Assembly: GCF_001013475.1 (NCBI RefSeq) | Contig: NZ_JZEF01000001.1 | Coordinates: forward strand, 1,055,458-1,119,457 | Direction of reading: 5' to 3' | Length of the DNA stretch: 64,000 bases | DNA from: Xanthomonas arboricola pv. juglandis | GTDB taxonomy: Bacteria > Pseudomonadota > Gammaproteobacteria > Xanthomonadales > Xanthomonadaceae | Shown here: one piece after another, positions 43,552-53,400 of the stretch | How positions within the stretch are numbered: the first letter of the stretch is position 1 | How the letters are laid out: each line of letters begins with the position of its first letter | Program-made: the position numbers and the translations under genes | Notes under the pieces: generated by a model | Seen by the model: only the letters and a program-made list of their open reading frames with translations | Told to the model about the DNA's origin: nothing | The model's database searches: none

Positions 43552-46500
43552 TCAGGCGGCAGGCGGGAATCGGCGATCGGGGTCGGGTTCCTGGCGCTTG
43601 GCGAGGCCGTCCCAGGTCCAGCGCGAGACGTGCACGGCGTCTATGCCTTCGTGGCGTTGCAATTGGGCGATAGCCACCCCGGGCAACTCGGCCGAGCAGG
43701 CCCATTCGCGTTCGCTGGTGACCACGAAGTCGAGGTCGAATTCGCGGATCAGCGCCCAGCAGTGATGGCGTGCGGCGTCATCGATGCCGGCGAAGACCTC
43801 ATCGAGCAGGACCAGTCGCGGCGCATGCGCGTGGCCGGCCTGGGAGTAGTAGCTGGAGACGGCGGCGAACAGCGGTACGGTCAGGCCCAGGGCGCGTTCG
43901 CCGCTGGAGGCCGGGCCGGACAACGGGCGCCATTGTCCATCCCAGCGCTGGACGCGGAAACGGTGCCAGCGGCGATAGTCGAGTGCGCGCGCCAGTTGTT
44001 CGTGCAGGCTGCCGCCCTGGTCGGCGTCGGCGCGGCTGCGCTCGGCGGCGATGCGCTGTTGCAGCATTTCGCCGACCACGCGGCGGTCCTCGGCGCTCCA
44101 CAGATCGGTGCTGGTGTTGAGCAGGCGCTGGCGGGCGGCCTTGAGGCCGACCGGGGCGCCGCCCTCGCCGCTTTCGGGCAGGGTCTCCCACAGCAGCCGG
44201 AAGCGCACGCCGGTGGAGGTCGGACGCTTGGCCAGTTCTGCGTTGATCGCCAGCACCTGTTGCTCGGCGTCGCGCAGCAGCTTGTGGATGGCGCTGGCGA
44301 TTTCAGCCTGCAGGTGGTTCTCCAGCACCTCGCGTTCGCCGGCGGTTAGCAGTTCCCGGCGCTGCGCGATTTCGCTTGCCAGGCGCGTGCCCAGTTGGTC
44401 GGGGCGCTCGGGCCGGTTCTGGTAGACGATGCTGACGATCAGGCCGAAATCGCTGGTTTCGGCCTGGGCGCGGTGGCTGAGCGCGGCCAGCGCGCGGCCG
44501 AGTTCGGTGTAGTCCTGCGACACCTGGTTCTGCACGCGGTTCCAGGCGTCGTCGTCGTCCTTGACCTGCAGCAGCGCCTGTTCGGCGCGGCGTGCCAGGG
44601 CCAGGGCGGGTTCGATGGTCCAGGGCGCGGCCTGCGGCGGCAGTTCGGCATCGGGCAGTGCGATTTCGAGCAGGCCGGTGGCGGCGAAGGCCTGCCAGTG
44701 CTCGATGGCTTGCTGGCGCGAGGCGATGCGCTCGCTCAGGATGGCGTCGGCCGCCTCGACCTTCTGTTCGGCCCGGGCCCGCGTTTCGCCTGCAAGGCGA
44801 AGCGCTTCGTTGCTCGACTTGAGTTCCAGATCTGCACTGCTGACGGCCTGTCGGGCATCGCGGATGCGCTGCTGCAGTTCTTCGACCTTGGCGCCGACGG
44901 ATTCACGCAGCGTCTGCAGGCGGATACGGGCTTCTTCGGCCAGGAGGTCGCGTTCGGCCGCTTGCTCGGTCGCGTGTTCGGCATCGGTCCGTGCTTGCTG
45001 TTCGCGTTCGACTTGTTGGCGGTGTTCGGCCAAGGCGTCGTGGCAGGCGCGCGCGGCACTGGTCAGCGCATGCAGCCGATCGCCGAAGGCGAGCAGCGCC
45101 CGATCGATGGTGTGCAGGGCGTCGCGCGCTGGCGGCAGCGCAAGATCCCGGGCGTCCTGTTCCAGGGTCTGGCTGGCCGCTTCCCATTGCTGGATGGCAC
45201 TGCGCAGGGCGTGCTCGGCCTGGTCCAGGCGCAGCCTGGCCGCATCGAGCTCGCGCACGCGCGTGCTGGCTTGCAGGTGCGCGGCGCGCAGGGTGTCGTC
45301 GGTGGGCGCGGACTGCCATTCGCTGGCAGCCTGGCGCTGATCGGCAGCGAGTTGGGCGGAGCCGGCCTGCAGCTGCGCATGCGCTAGGTCGAGTTCCTCC
45401 AGTCGCTGGGCGATCTCGGCCAGGCGGCGCGCGCGGGCGGCAGCGCGTGCCGCGTAACCGATGAACTCGGCGCGGGGCTTGTGCCAGGCGCCGGCCAATG
45501 CGCCCAGCCGGAAGCGGCCGCCGGGTCCGATCCAGGCTTCGGCGCCCGGGTCGTCCTGCTCGCCGCAGGCGACGCCTTCGAACAGGCGTTGCAGCACGGC
45601 GGGGGCGACCATCGGCGTGGCCTCGGCCGGGGGCGCCGGCTGTAGCCACGCGGCCAGCGAATCCGGGCGCGCTGGCCGGCCAAGCCACTGGGCATCGTGC
45701 GGCAGCGGCGCGCCGCCAGCATCCAGCAACTGTCCGTCGGGCGTCACCCAGGCGTCGAGCAGACCCGAGGCTTGCAGTGCGGCTTCGAGGCCGGGCTGCA
45801 GATCGGCCGGCACTGCCGGCGCGAATTCGACCAGTTGCCACAGCGGCGCGCCGCCCCGACCTTCGCGCGCGCTGGGCGCGCGCCATGCCGGTGGCGGGGG
45901 CAGGGCGTCTTCGCCGGATTGCAGGCGCGTGCGCTCCGCGTGCAGCGTGGCTTGTTCTTGTTCCAGGGCTTGTTGTTCGGTCTGCAACATGGCCTGGCGC
46001 TGGGCCAGCCGCAGGCTGGCGGCCTGCTGGGCGCGGTGCAGGGCGGCGCGCGCGGGGTTGTCGCCGTGTAGGCTCGCGGTCCAGGCGGCCAGCGTTTCGA
46101 GGACGTCGCCGCTGTCGGGCACCTGCAACTGCTGCGCAGCATCCAGATGGGATTGCCAGGCTTCGAACAGGTGCTGGCCTTGCCTTTCGACGGCCGCGTC
46201 GGCCTCTTCGCGGCGGGCGGCCGCGGCCTCTGCCTCGTCGGCACGTTCGTCGCGCAAGTCCTGCGCGCGTGCCCGCTCGTGGGCCGCCTGCTCGGCTTCG
46301 TCGCAGCGACGCTGCAGGTGGGCGACCTGTTCGCGACGGGCGGCAGCGGTGTGGCGCAGGTCCTGCTGTGCCGATGCCAGCGCCGCTGGCGTCAGGGTGG
46401 CCGCCTCGCCGTGGGCCAGCGGGCTGGCGCCGTAGTTGGACACCAGGCCAGCGGTTTCGGCCGCTGCGCTGGCCTGTGTGCGGGCCTCGGCCAGTGCGTG

Positions 46501-47679
46501 GCCCGCATCCTCTGCACGCTGGGCGCGCTGCCGTGTGGCCTGCTGTTCCTGCTCGAAGCGGGTCTGTCGGCGCTGGCGTTCAGTGCGGGCGGCGCCCGCG
46601 TCGCGTTGCTGCCGCTCGGCGTCGGCTGCCGCCTTGTCCAGGGCTTTGGCGTCGGTCATGGCCGGGTCGTTCTGCAACTCGTCGAGCCGGCTGCGGTGGC
46701 CGGCCAGCGCATTTTCCGCCCGCTGTTGCGCCTGTGTCGCTCCGGTTTCGGCGGCGCGTGCGGCCCCCAGGGCGAGGCGGCCGTCGTTGAGGTCGCGGCT
46801 GGCGTTGTCGAAGCCGGTCTGCGCGCTGCGCAGGCTGCGTGCACGGCGCCGGGCCTGGGTGGCGGCGTAGCGCTGGTAACGCTGGTTGAACTGGCCGACG
46901 GCGCGCTCCAAGGCCTCGTACTCCTCCAGCTCTCGGCGGTATTCCTCGAGCTGGTTCAGGGCGTCGGCGACGTCGGCCAGCAGGTCGGTGGATATCGGCG
47001 GCAGTGCTTCGGTCAGCGCGTTAGAGAGGTTGGCCTCGTCCGGCTTTTTGGAGAGCTGCGGCTGGCGCAGCTGGATCAGCGTATCCATCAGCGCGGTGTA
47101 GCGCTGCGGCCCCAAGTGGAACAGACGCTCATCGACCGCGCGCCGGTAGGCGGTCGCGGTATCGAACACCTGCCCATGGTCATGCAGCGCGTCGCGCAGG
47201 CGCTCGCGCGTGAGCACCGCACGCGCGGGGCTCATCAGCCAGATGTCCTGGCCGATGCGCTGCTGTTCGAGCACGAAGAACCAGCTGTCGACCTGGGGGC
47301 GCGCGGCCACCGCCAGCAGTCCGCAGCCCAGCGAGAGGTAGTGCGGCTGGCCGTCGGCGCCGAGCCGGCCCAGCTCCAGCCAGGCATAGCCCATACGGCG
47401 GTCGAGGCGGCCCAGCAGCAGGTTCCAGGCCATCTTCTTGCTGGCGTCGCCGTCGGGTTCGATGCGCGAGGGCTTGAGCTGGGCGTCGAACAGGAACGGC
47501 AGGGTCAGCGAGAGCACCTTGGACTTGCCGGTGCCATTGTTGCCGCGCAACAGCAGGTGGCCGTCGCGGAACCAGAACTCCTCGCTGTCGTAGTGGAACA
47601 GCTCGACCAGCCCCAGCCGCAGTGGCTGCCAGCGTGCGAGGGTGGGGATGGGCAAGGACGGGGAGGTGGTGTCGGTCAT
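43552..47679 (-). CDS. jetC: Wadjet type II JetC (SMC-like ATPase, TIGR02680 family)
   Basis: A 1375-residue SMC-like motor. The Walker A GNNGTGKSK is at residues 46-54, preceded by ELFHYDSEEFWFRDGHLLLR. Two long coiled-coil arms are rich in Ala, Glu, Gln and Arg (about residues 290-470 and 690-1050) and flank a hinge-like region. The C-terminal ATPase half carries the signature-like SGPASSGERALGLTVPLFAA and Walker B RLVLLDEVFAGIDDAARHHC. In Wadjet, JetC is the loop-extruding ATPase that senses small circular DNA. The ATG at 47679 overlaps the jetB stop (ATGA). No frame break is visible in over 4 kb. Confidence 0.95.
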   Translation of the reverse strand: MTDTTSPSLPIPTLARWQPLRLGLVELFHYDSEEFWFRDGHLLLRGNNGTGKSKVLSLTLPFLFDAQLKPSRIEPDGDASKKMAWNLLLGRLDRRMGYAWLELGRLGADGQPHYLSLGCGLLAVAARPQVDSWFFVLEQQRIGQDIWLMSPARAVLTRERLRDALHDHGQVFDTATAYRRAVDERLFHLGPQRYTALMDTLIQLRQPQLSKKPDEANLSNALTEALPPISTDLLADVADALNQLEEYRRELEEYEALERAVGQFNQRYQRYAATQARRRARSLRSAQTGFDNASRDLNDGRLALGAARAAETGATQAQQRAENALAGHRSRLDELQNDPAMTDAKALDKAAADAERQQRDAGAARTERQRRQTRFEQEQQATRQRAQRAEDAGHALAEARTQASAAAETAGLVSNYGASPLAHGEAATLTPAALASAQQDLRHTAAARREQVAHLQRRCDEAEQAAHERARAQDLRDERADEAEAAAARREEADAAVERQGQHLFEAWQSHLDAAQQLQVPDSGDVLETLAAWTASLHGDNPARAALHRAQQAASLRLAQRQAMLQTEQQALEQEQATLHAERTRLQSGEDALPPPPAWRAPSAREGRGGAPLWQLVEFAPAVPADLQPGLEAALQASGLLDAWVTPDGQLLDAGGAPLPHDAQWLGRPARPDSLAAWLQPAPPAEATPMVAPAVLQRLFEGVACGEQDDPGAEAWIGPGGRFRLGALAGAWHKPRAEFIGYAARAAARARRLAEIAQRLEELDLAHAQLQAGSAQLAADQRQAASEWQSAPTDDTLRAAHLQASTRVRELDAARLRLDQAEHALRSAIQQWEAASQTLEQDARDLALPPARDALHTIDRALLAFGDRLHALTSAARACHDALAEHRQQVEREQQARTDAEHATEQAAERDLLAEEARIRLQTLRESVGAKVEELQQRIRDARQAVSSADLELKSSNEALRLAGETRARAEQKVEAADAILSERIASRQQAIEHWQAFAATGLLEIALPDAELPPQAAPWTIEPALALARRAEQALLQVKDDDDAWNRVQNQVSQDYTELGRALAALSHRAQAETSDFGLIVSIVYQNRPERPDQLGTRLASEIAQRRELLTAGEREVLENHLQAEIASAIHKLLRDAEQQVLAINAELAKRPTSTGVRFRLLWETLPESGEGGAPVGLKAARQRLLNTSTDLWSAEDRRVVGEMLQQRIAAERSRADADQGGSLHEQLARALDYRRWHRFRVQRWDGQWRPLSGPASSGERALGLTVPLFAAVSSYYSQAGHAHAPRLVLLDEVFAGIDDAARHHCWALIREFDLDFVVTSEREWACSAELPGVAIAQLQRHEGIDAVHVSRWTWDGLAKRQEPDPDRRFPPAA

Positions 47680-48944
47680 TCGAACAGGGACGGATGGGCG
47701 GCCGCGGTCGCGGGCGCGGCTGGCTGGCGGATATCGGCCTCGCCCAGGGCGAAGCGCGCCAGTGCGGGCAGGGGCTGGACGTGGGTCTCGTCGCATGCCG
47801 CGAGTTGCAGTTTCTGCAGGCGCTCAAGTGCCAGGTCGGCCAGTTCGCGTTCGGCACCGGGTTCGCGCGCCGATTTGCGCCAGTAGCTGCCGTGCGCTTC
47901 ACGGGCGGTGGCGAGGAAGGCGATGACGTCGTCGCGGTTGATCGCATCGGTGGTTTCCCGCGACCGGGACAGAAACTCGGCGACCAGCAGGGTGGCATGG
48001 GCCTCGGTGCCTTCGGCGGGCATGGCGATGTCGGTCAGTTCTGCATCCTCGTCCGCCAGAGCCAGGCCTTCGGCACGCTGCTCGGCGACCAGGCCGGTGG
48101 CCTCGCACAGGCGGCTGGCCATCGCGCCGCGCTGGTTGACGAAATAGGCGCGCAATTCGGCGTCGAGGGTATCCAGGTAGACCACGGGGTCGTCTAGCAG
48201 GCGGCGTGCGAGGTGGTGGCGCAGGGCCGTGCGCCGGCCTTCCTCGCTGTCGGGCTGGTGCTCGGTTACCAGCGAGGCTAGGCGTGCGTCCAGGTCCACC
48301 GGGGCCTGCTCGGCGGGCCAGGTGGACGGGCCGCGGACCGCTGAGAGCACCGCAGCCAGTACGCGGCGGCGCACATCGTACAAGGCGTCCGCGCCCTCGG
48401 CCGCCTCGCCGCTGCTGCGTACGTAGCCTTCTTCGTCGCCGGCGACACGCTGCAGCACGCCGATCTCCAGCAGGCTGCGGCAGACGGCGACCAGTTCGCG
48501 GCGCTCGTGCGCGGCGCTGAGGGTGAAACGAAAGCCGCGCGATTCCAGCGCGGGGTCGGCGGCCAGCGTCAGCAGCCGCTCGCCGAGGACACGCAGGGTG
48601 ATCTGCGGGTCGGCGCGTTCGAGCACTGCGCAGGCCATGCACAGCAGCACGTAGCGCCTGTAGTCGTAACCCGGCAGGCCGCGGCTGGCGTCGCGCAGGT
48701 CGGCCGGCCGCTTGTACAGGCGCGCGCAGTCGCGCTCGATGTGCAGCGTCCAGCCGGTCTCGCGCGCGAACCAGGCGCGTAGCTCGTCGGCGTGGCGGCG
48801 CACGGCGGCGAAGCCCTCGTGCGCCGGGTTCATCAGCGGCGACATCAGCAGGGCGCGCAGCGCCTGGCGGCGTTCGTCGTCGCGGTGGCGGGCCTGCTGG
48901 CGGCCGATGCTGCGGCTGTTCGCGCGGCTGTCGCTGGGGCTCAT
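47676..48944 (-). CDS. jetB: Wadjet type II JetB (DUF2398, TIGR02678 family)
   Basis: A 422-residue protein of the TIGR02678 family. Recognisable segments: RRQALRALLMSPLMNPAHEG, HADELRAWFARETGWTLHIE, RDCARLYKRPADLRDASRGL, LPGYDYRRYVLLCMACAVLE and the later DAINRDDVIAFLATAREAHG. It corresponds to the winged-helix kite-like subunit that works with the JetA kleisin and JetC motor. Start ATG at 48944 overlaps the jetA stop by 4 nt and its stop overlaps jetC by 4 nt, so stoichiometric expression by coupling is expected. Confidence 0.93.
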   Translation of the reverse strand: MSPSDSRANSRSIGRQQARHRDDERRQALRALLMSPLMNPAHEGFAAVRRHADELRAWFARETGWTLHIERDCARLYKRPADLRDASRGLPGYDYRRYVLLCMACAVLERADPQITLRVLGERLLTLAADPALESRGFRFTLSAAHERRELVAVCRSLLEIGVLQRVAGDEEGYVRSSGEAAEGADALYDVRRRVLAAVLSAVRGPSTWPAEQAPVDLDARLASLVTEHQPDSEEGRRTALRHHLARRLLDDPVVYLDTLDAELRAYFVNQRGAMASRLCEATGLVAEQRAEGLALADEDAELTDIAMPAEGTEAHATLLVAEFLSRSRETTDAINRDDVIAFLATAREAHGSYWRKSAREPGAERELADLALERLQKLQLAACDETHVQPLPALARFALGEADIRQPAAPATAAAHPSLFE

Positions 48945-50485
48945 GGTGCTGCGTCCGTGCGGGTGATGGTGATCAGGTGGTCGCGGCCGCTGAACGTGCC
49001 GGTGGCGGTGTGGATGCTGGCCCGGCTGTCCGCGGCCAGCGGCTGCATGCGGATGCGCAGCAGGCCGTCGCCGCTGGGCACGTCCACCTCGGCGTCGGGC
49101 GAGGATTGCGCGGTCAGCGCCTCGCCCAGCAGCCCGAGGAACAGGGCGAAGGCATGCGGGTCGAGTGTGCCGAACTCGGACAGGCGCGTGCTGCGGCCGT
49201 TGGCCAGGCGCTGGCGAGCGGCTTCGATTTGCGCATGTTCCTCGTGTAGCCGAGCGGCGAGCAATTGGCGCTCGGCATCGCGCGCCTGCACCCGTGGCAG
49301 TGCGCCGCGTGGCGATGCCTGGCCGTATTCGCGCAGGCGCGGATGAATGCGCAACGGCGGCGCGTCGGCCCAAGGCGTGCTGGCGGGCAAGTCCTGCGCC
49401 CCGGACGCCAGTTCGGGGTTCAACGAGAAGTGGCGGGCCGGGTTGAGCGCGAATGCTGCGCGCGCCAGGCGATGGGCCTGGGCATCGTCCTCGCAGGCTG
49501 CGAACCAGCCCGCAAGCATGCGGAAGTCCGCAGAGCGGTCGCTGCGTCCGCTGCGGCGCTCATTGATTGTGGCCACGGCTGACAGCAGCTGCGGGATCGC
49601 CGCGCGTGCCTTGGCGCGCAGCAATTCGGACTGCGCGGGCGCGTGTCCGGTGGCTAGGAACCAGCGGCGCAGCCCGGTCCAGCGTTCGCGCCAGGCCTGC
49701 CAGCCGCGCGTGACTGCATCGAGTTGCTCTGCTTCGTCCCCCGGCGCGCTGTCGCGGGCCTGGCGCTGGGCGGCCAGCCACAGCAGCGATTCGATGCGCG
49801 GCTGCAGCGAGAGGATGTGCTGGGCGATGCCGCCGGAACGCGCGACCAGATCGCCGATGAAACGCTCCAAGTAGTCGATCAGCCGCTTTTTGTATGCGAG
49901 CACGGCTGCGGCGTCGGCCTGCTGCAATTCGATGCCGCGGCCGACGCCAGCCATGAAGGCCTGAGCGTTGTCGGCCAAGCTCTCAAACACGCGAACTAGG
50001 TCGCGCAGGGTTTCGTGCACCTTGACGGCATCGGGTTCGGCGCTGTCGGCCAGGGCCAGCAACGCCTTCAGGCGCAGGGCGATGTCCTCAAGTGCGACGC
50101 TCTGCAACTCGGCGCGCCGGCGCAGCACGCGGCTGAAGGCTGCTAGCGCGGCTTCCACCGCCTCGCCACCCAGCGAGAGCCGGTAGACGAAGCGCGCGCG
50201 ATAGAAGTCGCTGATGCTGGCGACACGGGCGGTGTCCGGCTGGGATTCGAGGTTGCCCCATTCGGCCAATTGCGCCAGCGCCGCCTGGATTTCTTCCATC
50301 CGGGGCGTAGCCGAGCTGACCAACGTCGACCAGTCGCCGTCTTCCAATACTTCGTCGGGGCGAAGATGCAGCCGGAACTGCCGCTTGGCAGCGGCGAAGC
50401 AATCCATGACGCAGCGATACAGCGCGGCCTTTTCCGCACTGACGTGGCGAAACAGATCGGCTTGGGCTGTTGCTGGGAGCGTCAT
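48941..50485 (-). CDS. jetA: Wadjet type II JetA (DUF2397, TIGR02677 family)
   Basis: A 514-residue protein of the TIGR02677/DUF2397 family. It begins with QADLFRHVSAEKAALYRCVM and continues with LHLRPDEVLEDG, SDFYRARFVYRLSLGGEAVE, ARSGGIAQHILSLQPRIESL and HPRLREYGQASPRGALPRVQ. In type II Wadjet this is the kleisin-like subunit linking the SMC heads. The gene begins 1 nt after the helicase stop and overlaps jetB, placing the helicase and all four jet genes in one transcription unit. Confidence 0.93.
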   Translation of the reverse strand: MTLPATAQADLFRHVSAEKAALYRCVMDCFAAAKRQFRLHLRPDEVLEDGDWSTLVSSATPRMEEIQAALAQLAEWGNLESQPDTARVASISDFYRARFVYRLSLGGEAVEAALAAFSRVLRRRAELQSVALEDIALRLKALLALADSAEPDAVKVHETLRDLVRVFESLADNAQAFMAGVGRGIELQQADAAAVLAYKKRLIDYLERFIGDLVARSGGIAQHILSLQPRIESLLWLAAQRQARDSAPGDEAEQLDAVTRGWQAWRERWTGLRRWFLATGHAPAQSELLRAKARAAIPQLLSAVATINERRSGRSDRSADFRMLAGWFAACEDDAQAHRLARAAFALNPARHFSLNPELASGAQDLPASTPWADAPPLRIHPRLREYGQASPRGALPRVQARDAERQLLAARLHEEHAQIEAARQRLANGRSTRLSEFGTLDPHAFALFLGLLGEALTAQSSPDAEVDVPSGDGLLRIRMQPLAADSRASIHTATGTFSGRDHLITITRTDAAP

Positions 50486-50486
50486 C

Positions 50487-53400
50487 TCACGGGCTGGGCG
50501 ATATGGATTGCAAGGCCAGCGCCAAACGCGCTCGGCTCGCGGCGCCCAACTTCTGCAGTCCCAGTTCGCGTGCCATCGCGGTGTAGATCGATTCGCCTTG
50601 AGCGCCGCGTGCGATCATGGCACGGGCCAGCGAAGCTAGTTCCTGCAAGCTGATCTCGTCGGCTGCCCGCACGCTGTCCTCGTCGGCAGGCGCCCGGAAA
50701 GGCGGCTCCGTTGCAGGATCACGGTGCTCGGGCCAGTAGAACGTGCCAACCTCTTCATCTGTCGTCCGATAACGGGCCCGAGCAAGTTGGAACACGCGCT
50801 CGCGAATCCGTCCGCCCGTGCGCAGCCAGCCGTGGGCACGGGCAATGCGACGGGCCAGCAGGGCGTCGAGCACGGGCCCCTCGTGATCGACGACGTGGGC
50901 GATCATGGCCGACAGGATGTCGTTGTACGCACCATCGAAAAAACGATCGGGATTGGCGCCGGCGACCGCTCCGGTGGGATCGGTGACCCGATAGAGCGAG
51001 GCTTCCCGTGGCGTTGTTTGCTCGGCATCGGCTGCTACTGCGGAGACCTGACGAGCAAAGACTTCCTCGACTTGCTCTGATGGAGAGGTCGCCGAGACTT
51101 CCGGTGCGATCGGGTCCGCGTTATGGACTGGGGGCGCCGTTTCCTCGTCTGGCTTCGTCACCGATGCCATGGCTTGCGCGATGGCCGCCTGCGCCAGGCG
51201 GTCGGCCTCGGCTGCGCGCTCGGCCTCTTCGGCGCGCCGCTCGTGCTGGGCCGCGAGCAAGGCTTGCAGCCGGGCATCGATCCGGTCGAGCGTGCCGGCC
51301 GGATCGATCCACCAGTCGGTGGACCAGACGCGAACAATATCCCATCCCAGGCCGCGCAGGACTTGCTCGCGCAGCTTGTCGCGGTCGCGCGCGGTGGCGC
51401 TGCGATGGTAGGTGGCGCCATCGCATTCCACACCGGCCAAGTAGCGTCCAGGCGCGTCGGGATCGACGATGCCGAGGTCGATGCGGAACGAGGAGGCGCC
51501 GATCTGCGGCTGGACGTGCCAGCCGCGCCGGGCCAGGGCTGTGGCCACGGCCTGTTCAAAGGGGCTTTCGAAGCCGCCCAGGCTGCCGCGGTTGGCTTCT
51601 GCCAGCGCACGGGCACCGCGTTCGGCGAATTCCAGGAAGTGCTTGAGGTCGCGCACGCCGATGGCTTGGGTTCGCGCCAAGTCCATCTGTTCGGCCCGGA
51701 AGCTGGCGAACACGCGCAGTTCGTGACGTGCACGGGTAATGGCCACGTTGAGCCGGCGCTCGCCGCCTTGGCGGTTGAGCGGGCCGAAGTTCATGGTCAA
51801 TTGGCCTGCGGGGTCCGGACCGTAGGTGATGGAGAAATAGATAAGATCGCGCTCGTCGCCCTGTACGCTCTCCAGGTTCTTGACGAACAGCGGCTCTAAT
51901 TCGTCCTCGGCGAAGTAGGGCTCCAGACGTGGATCCTTGCGTCGTGCGTTGTCGAGCAGGTCCTCGATCAGCTTCTGCTGCTCGGCGTTGAAGGTGACCA
52001 CGCCGATCGTCAGCCCGCTTTCTCGGAAACCGGGGGTCGTCAGCCGCGCCACGACATCGGCGACTAGCGCCTTGGCCTCTGCGGGGTTCGTCCGTGTGCC
52101 TCCCTTCTGATAGGCACCCGACACCAATTGCAAGCTGACAGCGCGATCATTGGTTACGGGGGAAGGAAAGGTGACCAGTCCGCCGTCGTAGTAGGCATGG
52201 TTGGAGAAGGCGATCAGGCTTTCATGGCGGGAGCGGTAGTGCCAGTTTAGATTCCTTGTCGGCAGATTGGCGCCGATGCACTCGTCGAGGATGCTCTCCA
52301 GGTCGGCCTCGACGTCTTCGTCGTCAAGCCCGGATTCGGCGCGGTCGAAGAAGGAAGTCGGCGGCAACTGCTTGGGATCGCCGACCATGACGACCTGGTG
52401 GCCGCGGGCGATGGCGCCGATCGCATCCCAGACTGGGATCTGCGAGGCTTCGTCGAAGATCACCAGGTCGAAGGCGTTTGCCCCCGCCTGGAGGTACTGC
52501 GCGATGGACAGGGGGCTCATCAGCAGGCAGGGCGTAAGCTTGGTCAGCGCCTCGGGAATCTGGGCCATCAGTTCGCGCAAGGGCAGGTGCGCGCGTTTCT
52601 TGCCCATCTCGTGCCGTAGCAGCCCCCATTCGGAGTTGCGGCTGACGTTGTCCTGCGAGGGCAGGTGGGCGCACAGGCGGGCGCGCAGCCAGTCCCGGGT
52701 CAGGACGGTGAAGCGCTCGTCGAGCTCGCGGAAATCGCGGATGCGCTGTTCGTGCTCGGCGCTGACGAAACCGCGGATGACCGGTTCGTGATCGACCACG
52801 GCGTTGAGCCACCAGCGCGCGTAGTTGGTCTCGAAGGTTCGGCGTGCCTGGCCTGGGCCGACCTGACCCTGCTCGATGCCCTGGACCAGCGTGGCCAGCC
52901 CGAGTGCCAGCGCCTCGTCGCGCGCCTGGCGCCATGCGCACCAGCTGCGCAGTCCGTGCTCGGCGCGCACGATGGACTGGCTTTGCTCGATCAGCCCGTC
53001 GAGTGACATGGACTGCCACTGCGCCTGGGCGGCCTCGGCAAAATGTCCGGTTGTCGCGAGTGCCTCGCGCCGGGGTAGCAGCTGTTCCCATTTCTCCACG
53101 TATCGGGCGCCGGCCAGCGCGATTCGACCACCGGGCTCCAGCAGTGCATTGGCATCGCCCAATAACGTATGCAGCGGTGCCTTGCAGGTAGAGATATGTT
53201 CGGGCGTGGTGGCCAGGCGGGCCAGCACGGCAGCCAGATCCTCTCGGAGCTGGCAGGCCTGTTCGAGGTCATCCAGGTTGGTCGCGAGACCTTTCCACAA
53301 GCCTGCGGTGGACTCGCGCAAGTCGTCCAGGGCAGCCAGCGCCTGTTCCGTATCGGCCCGCTGGCGAAGCGTCTGGTGGTCGCGTGCCAGCGTGGGGCCG

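Noticed and set aside
46147..47886. A 579-codon open frame on the plus strand
   Set aside because: Antisense to jetC, which has Walker motifs in the opposite reading.
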